Source: Treponema sp. (GTDB lineage Bacteria; Spirochaetota; Spirochaetia; Treponematales; Treponemataceae). From it: a stretch of DNA of 38,195 nt. This document shows positions 33,731 to 38,195 of the stretch, piece after piece. Within the stretch, counting starts at the first letter, position 1. Every line of letters starts with the position of its first letter. Below the pieces are notes generated by a model that saw only the letters and a list, made by a program, of their open reading frames with translations, did not search any database and was not told where the DNA came from. The position numbers and the translations under genes were made by a program. Location of the stretch: positions 1-38,195 of the forward strand of contig JAFUDX010000010.1 of NCBI GenBank assembly GCA_017464425.1, given 5' to 3'.

Positions 33731-33749
33731 TCTCCAGCATTTTTTTCAT

Positions 33750-33778
33750 TTGAACAGATTCCTGATTTTTAGTAAAAT
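33750..33778 (+). promoter_or_regulatory. Promoter of tex
   Basis: TTGAAC (33750-33755), a 17-nt spacer, then TAAAAT (33773-33778). The ATG at 33788 is 9 nt after the -10, so the mRNA leader would be about 3 nt if this ATG is used. Confidence 0.6.
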
Positions 33779-33787
33779 AAAAAAACT

Positions 33788-36187
33788 ATGGAATTTACAC
33801 AGGAATCAATCGACGCGCTCGTTGTGAACGAAGTCGAAATCATGAAAAGAATCGCTGAAGAATTGAACATTCGTGTTCAGCAAGTCAGCGCAGTTATCAG
33901 TTTGGTGAATGAAGGATGCACGATTCCTTTCATTTCTCGTTACCGCAAAGAAAAGCATGACAACTTGAACGAAGTGCAGGTCACAGATTGCGACCACTTG
34001 TTCAAATCATATAAAAATCTTGAAGAACGCCGTTTGGAAATCGTAAAAGGCATTTTCGCGCAGGGAAAATTGACGGAATCCCTCTACAACGCCGCCATGA
34101 ACGCAAAAACGCTCACCGAGTTGGAAGATTTGTGGGCACCATTCAAAAAGAAGAAGAAGACTCGTGGCATGGTCGCAGCCGAAAAGGGCTTGGAAGGGCT
34201 GGCGGATTTTATCACGGGCGAGAACGATGACGCAGCGGTTGAAGCCGAAGCAGAAAAATACATCAAAACCGACAACGAAGATGCCGCTCTCAATGTCGAA
34301 ACGGCAAAAGACGCGATTGACGGAGCAAAAGACATTATCGCGGAGCGAACGAGCCAGGACACTGAAAACCGTGCCGCAGTCCACGATTTGTATATGTCGG
34401 CTGGCACAATCCAAACGAAGGGAATCGTTCCCGAAGGTCAGGACGCAACGGTCGCCGAGAACACGTCCACTTACAAAATGTACTGGGATTACACCGAGCC
34501 GCTCAATCAGGTAAAGCCGCACCGCATTTTGGCAATCAACCGCGCCGAGCGAGAAAATGCTTTGAGCGTGATGATTGATGTTCCCGTTGATGATGCGGTC
34601 GCACTCTTGCAAAAGCGCGTAAAAATCTCGAACAAATATCATTCTGAGGCAATCGAGGACGGCTTGGTTCGTTTGCTTTCTCCTGCCGTTGTGCGCGAAA
34701 TCCGAAGCGATGAGACTGACGAGGCTGACGACCACGGAATCGGAATTTTCAGCGAGAATCTCAAAAATCTTTTGATGACACAGCCAATCAAGGGAAGCCG
34801 CGTTCTTGGAATCGACCCTGGTATCCGAACGGGAACGAAATGCGCCGCGCTTGACGAAACAGGAAAATACTTGGGCTACTTCAAGATTTTCCAAGTTCAG
34901 AATCCAGACGAATCTTACAATCTTTTGAACGAAGCGATTGACAAATACGACATTCAGGTGGTCGCCGTGGGTAACGGAACTGGCTCGCCCGAAGTGCAGG
35001 CTTTGGTGAGCAAAGTGATTTCTGAAAACTACGCTGATGCCGATGTCAAATACACGGTCGTCGATGAATCGGGAGCGTCTGTCTATTCGGCTTCGCCCGT
35101 GGCAACCGAAGAATTCCCTGAGCTTGACTTGACAATCCGTGGCGCAATTTCAATGGGGCGCCGCTTGCAAGACCCGCTTGCTGAGCTTGTCAAAATCGAC
35201 CCGAAGGCAATCGGCGTTGGCTTGTATCAGCACGATGTCAATCAGAAAAAACTCGCCGAGCAGCTTGATGAAGTTGTTGGTCGCGTGGTGAATCAGGTCG
35301 GCGTAAATTTGAACACCGCAAGCTACATGCTTTTAAAATATGTCTCTGGAATCAACATGAGCACGGCAAAGAAAATCGTCGCGTACCGAGACCAGAACGG
35401 CAAAATCACGAGCCGCGAAGAACTCAAGAAAGTTCCGGGGCTTGGACCAAAGGCATTCGAGCAGTGCGCGGGCTTCCTAAAAATCGCCGAAAGCGCAGAC
35501 CCGCTCGACAACACGTGGGTTCACCCGGAAAACTACGATGTCGCGCGAGAAGTTCTTGGCTATGTAAAAGAAGGAAAGCAAGTTCCCGCTGATTTGAAGA
35601 AAACGCTCTGCGAAAAATACAATGTCGGCGAAACCACGCTGAATGACATTATCGAAGAATTGGGCAAACCAAACCGCGACCCGCGTGACGGCTATCCCGC
35701 TCCGATTATGCAGAAAGGCGTCGTGAAGTTCGAGGATTTGACGGTCGGCATGAAGGTCACGGGCAAAATCAAGAATGTCGTTGACTTCGGCGCGTTCGTT
35801 GACATCGGCTTGCACGAAACGGCTCTCATTCACATTTCAGAACTGAGCGATTCGTATGTAAGTGACCCGATGGACATCATCAAAGTCGGCGATGTAAAAG
35901 AATTCACGATTATCGCGCTCGACAAAGACCGCATGAGAATTTCGCTTTCTTTGAAGAGCGATGCTCACACGCGCTTGGGTCAGACCAACGAAGGCAAAAA
36001 GCCGAGCGGTGACGGCACGGGCAAAAAACGCGTCGTCGTTGTGAAGAAAGGCGCAAACGGCGAGAAAAAGCCTGACTTTGCCCGCAACAACGACCGCCCG
36101 CGCAACGGCGGAAATCGCAATTTTGGGTCAGACGACGGATTCTCTTATAACCCATTTGCCGCGGCATTCGCTAAGATGAAAAAGTAA
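33788..36187 (+). CDS. tex: Tex-family transcription accessory / RNA-binding protein
   Basis: 799 aa. The N-terminal helical domain contains the family opening IAEELNIRVQQV, then CTIPFISRYRKEKHDNL. A YqgF-type RNase-like domain (about 335-460) starts VLGIDPGIRTGTKCAA. Helix-hairpin-helix motifs follow (YVSGINMSTAKKIVAYRD, KKVPGLGPKAFEQCAGFL). An S1 RNA-binding domain (about 640-715) has DFGAFVDIGLHETALIH. The basic glycine/arginine-rich tail (about 725-799) is longer than usual. Start at 33788 adds about 19 residues before the usual Tex beginning; M20 is a possible alternative. Tex proteins bind nucleic acid and act with the transcription machinery. Intact. Confidence 0.93.
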   Translation: MEFTQESIDALVVNEVEIMKRIAEELNIRVQQVSAVISLVNEGCTIPFISRYRKEKHDNLNEVQVTDCDHLFKSYKNLEERRLEIVKGIFAQGKLTESLYNAAMNAKTLTELEDLWAPFKKKKKTRGMVAAEKGLEGLADFITGENDDAAVEAEAEKYIKTDNEDAALNVETAKDAIDGAKDIIAERTSQDTENRAAVHDLYMSAGTIQTKGIVPEGQDATVAENTSTYKMYWDYTEPLNQVKPHRILAINRAERENALSVMIDVPVDDAVALLQKRVKISNKYHSEAIEDGLVRLLSPAVVREIRSDETDEADDHGIGIFSENLKNLLMTQPIKGSRVLGIDPGIRTGTKCAALDETGKYLGYFKIFQVQNPDESYNLLNEAIDKYDIQVVAVGNGTGSPEVQALVSKVISENYADADVKYTVVDESGASVYSASPVATEEFPELDLTIRGAISMGRRLQDPLAELVKIDPKAIGVGLYQHDVNQKKLAEQLDEVVGRVVNQVGVNLNTASYMLLKYVSGINMSTAKKIVAYRDQNGKITSREELKKVPGLGPKAFEQCAGFLKIAESADPLDNTWVHPENYDVAREVLGYVKEGKQVPADLKKTLCEKYNVGETTLNDIIEELGKPNRDPRDGYPAPIMQKGVVKFEDLTVGMKVTGKIKNVVDFGAFVDIGLHETALIHISELSDSYVSDPMDIIKVGDVKEFTIIALDKDRMRISLSLKSDAHTRLGQTNEGKKPSGDGTGKKRVVVVKKGANGEKKPDFARNNDRPRNGGNRNFGSDDGFSYNPFAAAFAKMKK

Positions 36188-36212
36188 ACCGCTTTACTAC
36201 GGTTGAGATACT

Positions 36213-36257
36213 AAAAAAGGCATGCACTTCAAAATTACTGAACTGCATGCCTTTTTT
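36213..36257. terminator. Bidirectional terminator between tex and gltX
   Basis: A 14-bp perfect stem, AAAAAAGGCATGCA / TGCATGCCTTTTTT, extended inward by four pairs after one C-C mismatch. A/T tracts at both ends terminate both convergent genes. Confidence 0.9.
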
Positions 36258-36275
36258 ATTTATAATTGCTTTTGC

Positions 36276-37847
36276 CTACAACGTTGCGATTGCCTTTTCA
36301 AGGCGAGCCAATGCACGCTCTTTTCCAAGCACGGCGATTGAGCCAATGAGCGGCGGAGAAACGCGGCTTCCCGTGACAGCCATACGGACTGGCATCATAA
36401 AGTCGCCGAGCTTAATTCCAAGTTCTTCGGCTTTTGCCTTTGCGAAGTTTTCTGCGCCCTCGTGGTCAAGCTCGAACACTTTTGCAACGAATTCGCGTGC
36501 ATTTTCAAGCACCTCTTTGGTTTTGGCTTGGTCGAGTTTTTTGGGGATAAGCTGCTCAACGGGCGGAACCGCTGGTTCGGTGAACATAAAGTGCACCATC
36601 TCCGCGGCTTCGGTGAGGAACTTTAAGCGTTCCTGAATGAGCGGCATGAGACCGAGCAAAGTCTTTTTGACATCTGCGCTCGTCATATTCATGCTCTTAT
36701 CCACGCAGTACGGCTCGCCGTCTTCTCCCAATGCGACACCGCTGAATTCGGGACCGACATTCGGTTTTGGCTGCGGGTTTTCGGGATTGATTTCAAGTGT
36801 TGCGTCGCCCGTGCCTGTGATGAACGGAAGCGTCCATTTGTAGAGTTCTTCGGTTGAAAGCTGGCGAATGTAGTTCGCGTTGTAGAATTCGAGCTTTTTG
36901 TAGTCGAAAACGGCAGGTGCTTTGTTCAAATGCTCAAGTTTGAATCTCTCTGCAAGTTCACCGAGCGTGTAGAAATCGCGCCCTTCCTCGTAAGAACAGC
37001 CCAAAAGCGCGACATAGTTCACGATTGCCTGCGGCAAATAGCCTCTCGCGCGGAATTCGTTGAGCGAAGTTGAGCCGTGCCGTTTTGAAAGTTTTTTGCC
37101 GTCCGACCCATTGACCATCGGTAAGTGGCAGAATTCTGGGTGCTCCCAACCGAACGCGCGGTACATCTGCACATGGAGCGGCGTTGAAGGAATCCATTCC
37201 TGAGCGCGCATAACATGAGAAACCTTCATCAAGTGGTCGTCAACGATGTTCGCCAAGTGATAGGTGGGGAATCCGTCTGATTTCAACAAAACGGGGTCTG
37301 GAGAAATGTCCTCGTTTTTCCATGTGATGTCGCCGAGAAGATGGTCGTGGAAAGTCGTTTCGCCTTCAAGAGGCACTTTGAGTCGGATAACATACGGCTT
37401 TCCTGCGTCCAAATTCGCCTTGATTTCCTCTGGTGTGAGGTGGCGGCAGTTTCGGTCGTAGCCCGGAGCCATTTTGTTTTCGGTTTGGATTTTTTTGATT
37501 CGCTCCAAGCGTTCTGAATCACAGAAACAGTAGTAGGCTTCGCCTTTATCGACGAGTTCCTGCGCATATTTTTTGTACAATTCAAATCGTTCGCTCTGAA
37601 CATACGGGCCGTATTCGCCGCCCTTTGAGCCGCCTTCGTCCCAATCAATGCCGAGCCACGCCATCGTGTCGTACAGATTTTTTACATACGCTTCTGAAAA
37701 GCGGGTGCGGTCTGTGTCTTCCAATCGGAGAATGAATTTTCCGCCCTGAGAACGAGCGTAAAGATAATTGAACAATGCCGTGCGCACGCCACCGATGTGC
37801 TGCAATCCTGTGGGTGACGGTGCGTATCGAACTCTAACTTCTGACAT
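36276..37847 (-). CDS. gltX: Glutamyl-tRNA synthetase
   Basis: 523 aa from ATG at 37847, where the protein begins MSEVRVRYAPSPTG after GAGGAAA. The longer frame to 37931 overlaps the promoter and is rejected. It is a class I synthetase: the HIGH motif appears as LQHIGGVRTALFNYLYA and the KMSKS motif as GKKLSKRHGS. It charges tRNA-Glu, and possibly tRNA-Gln where glutaminyl-tRNA synthetase is absent. The C-terminal anticodon-binding region carries an insert (about 360-420, rich in E/N/P) of the kind that varies between lineages. Intact and highly codon-biased. Confidence 0.95.
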   Translation of the reverse strand: MSEVRVRYAPSPTGLQHIGGVRTALFNYLYARSQGGKFILRLEDTDRTRFSEAYVKNLYDTMAWLGIDWDEGGSKGGEYGPYVQSERFELYKKYAQELVDKGEAYYCFCDSERLERIKKIQTENKMAPGYDRNCRHLTPEEIKANLDAGKPYVIRLKVPLEGETTFHDHLLGDITWKNEDISPDPVLLKSDGFPTYHLANIVDDHLMKVSHVMRAQEWIPSTPLHVQMYRAFGWEHPEFCHLPMVNGSDGKKLSKRHGSTSLNEFRARGYLPQAIVNYVALLGCSYEEGRDFYTLGELAERFKLEHLNKAPAVFDYKKLEFYNANYIRQLSTEELYKWTLPFITGTGDATLEINPENPQPKPNVGPEFSGVALGEDGEPYCVDKSMNMTSADVKKTLLGLMPLIQERLKFLTEAAEMVHFMFTEPAVPPVEQLIPKKLDQAKTKEVLENAREFVAKVFELDHEGAENFAKAKAEELGIKLGDFMMPVRMAVTGSRVSPPLIGSIAVLGKERALARLEKAIATL

Positions 37848-37881
37848 ATTTTCCTCTATAATAAAATTAAATTTCTTTTTC

Positions 37882-37887
37882 ATTATA
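37882..37887 (-). promoter_or_regulatory. -10 box of gltX
   Basis: A perfect TATAAT on the minus strand, 34 nt before the chosen gltX start. The -35 region (TGGAAC, 17 nt upstream) is poor. Confidence 0.5.
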
Positions 37888-37944
37888 CTGAATTCCCTTT
37901 TTCTGTTCCACTGACAAAATGAAATTTGCAAGAAAATCGCCCTA

Positions 37945-37973
37945 TTGCAGAATTCTTAAAAAATTCTTATATT
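37945..37973 (+). promoter_or_regulatory. Strong promoter for the rightward transcript
   Basis: TTGCAG (37945-37950), a 17-nt spacer, then TATATT (37968-37973). Predicted start is near 37980. It is divergent from gltX and drives the mini-ORF and structured region below. The gene-free stretch from 37848 to the window end holds this promoter, the gltX promoter, the mini-ORF and the RNA candidate. Confidence 0.65.
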
Positions 37974-38024
37974 ATTAGTAATTCGCATTATGTGAAAACT
38001 CATTTTAAATAAGGAGAGCATATT

Positions 38025-38072
38025 TTGAAACTAATCAGAAAAATTGCAATTCTACCAATGCCGTTAATTTAA
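38025..38072 (+). CDS. 15-residue mini-ORF (possible leader peptide)
   Basis: TTG start 8 nt after a strong AAGGAG site (38011-38016). The peptide reads (M)KLIRKIAILPMPLI and stops at 38072, right where the structured sequence begins. It has one basic end and a hydrophobic end. It may be a real small protein, a leader peptide, or a coincidence in an RNA gene. Confidence 0.4.
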   Translation: MKLIRKIAILPMPLI

Positions 38073-38195
38073 GCCGCCCTGTAACCGAAATAGGTGCATG
38101 ATTTGGGTTTTAACTCCAATGCAAAGGAGCGACCAGGTCTTTCTGGCAGAAGATTTTTTGAAATCAAATAGATTACATTTTCTGCAGGACACAAG
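38073..38195 (+). ncRNA. Candidate structured RNA, 5' part (cut by window edge)
   Basis: G/C-richer, non-coding-looking sequence follows the mini-ORF. Hairpins visible are TGCAT (38095-38099) with ATGCA (38119-38123) plus inner TGG/CCA; CCAG (38133-38136) with CTGG (38143-38146); and CAGAA (38147-38151) with TTCTG (38180-38184). Unpaired conserved-looking bits such as AACCGAAATAGG and AGGAGCGA lie between them. An open frame from 38098 has no ribosome site. A large non-coding RNA (for example of raiA type) or a riboswitch is possible; I cannot name the class. Confidence 0.4.

Noticed and set aside
34007..34894. 295-aa minus-strand open frame inside tex
   Set aside because: Same cause: antisense shadow of a highly biased gene, with no start signal and no recognisable domain.
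38098..38195. Start of a protein gene after the mini-ORF
   Set aside because: The frame has no ribosome site and lies across the strongest hairpins. It is open only because the window ends, so it cannot be supported.

Overview
The window looks like chromosomal DNA from a spirochaete, most likely a host-associated Treponema. This is inferred from the gene repertoire and protein style: long relaxed lipoprotein signals, an orphan trpA, and many GGDEF, SpoIIE and hybrid-kinase signalling proteins. No rRNA or tRNA gene is present to confirm it. The coding density is bacterial and almost every base is accounted for.

Layout. (1) 1-6450 is an AT-rich accessory block: the 5' end of an IS4-type transposase gene cut by the window edge, a C-terminal remnant of a tyrosine recombinase, and a complete type I restriction-modification operon (hsdR-hsdM-hsdS, minus strand). 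(2) 6649-12398 is a plus-strand run: a conserved unknown protein, phosphate acetyltransferase, a secreted VWA-domain protein, RsmG and an acyl-ACP thioesterase. Stuttering palindromic repeats lie in two of its spacers. (3) 12395-16119 (minus) holds an orphan trpA under a promoter straddled by two matching operator palindromes, and a 967-aa fusion of amino-acid permease, histidine kinase and receiver. (4) 16204-18626 (plus) holds a membrane-anchored J-domain protein and a RelA/SpoT homologue whose hydrolase site looks dead. (5) 18640-21956 (minus) holds three envelope or secreted proteins; two of them share an almost identical promoter module. (6) 22056-25492 holds a SpoIIE-type phosphatase with a built-in anti-sigma-type kinase domain, then a MATE transporter. 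(7) 25512-26820 is a small AT-rich island: a 26-bp perfect palindrome and three overlapping ORFs (lipoprotein, glycine-zipper mini-protein, small membrane protein). The first two are linked by a canonical A-AAA-AAG slippery site in the correct phase. (8) 26843-37847 holds a GGDEF protein, an Rrf2 regulator divergent from ilvE, two small cysteine proteins, a sensor-GGDEF-EAL protein, Tex and gltX. (9) 37945-38195 has a strong promoter, a 15-residue mini-ORF and what looks like the 5' part of a structured RNA running off the window.

How it fits together. Much of the window is signalling: ppGpp synthesis, c-di-GMP turnover, a phospho-switch phosphatase and a transporter-linked kinase. It surrounds ordinary amino-acid, acetate and translation genes. 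The most novel-looking items are the glycine-zipper cassette with its possible programmed frameshift, the permease-kinase fusion beside the twin-operator trpA promoter, the duplicated promoter module, the structured RNA at the right edge, and several genes whose start codon sits only 5-9 nt after a good -10 box.
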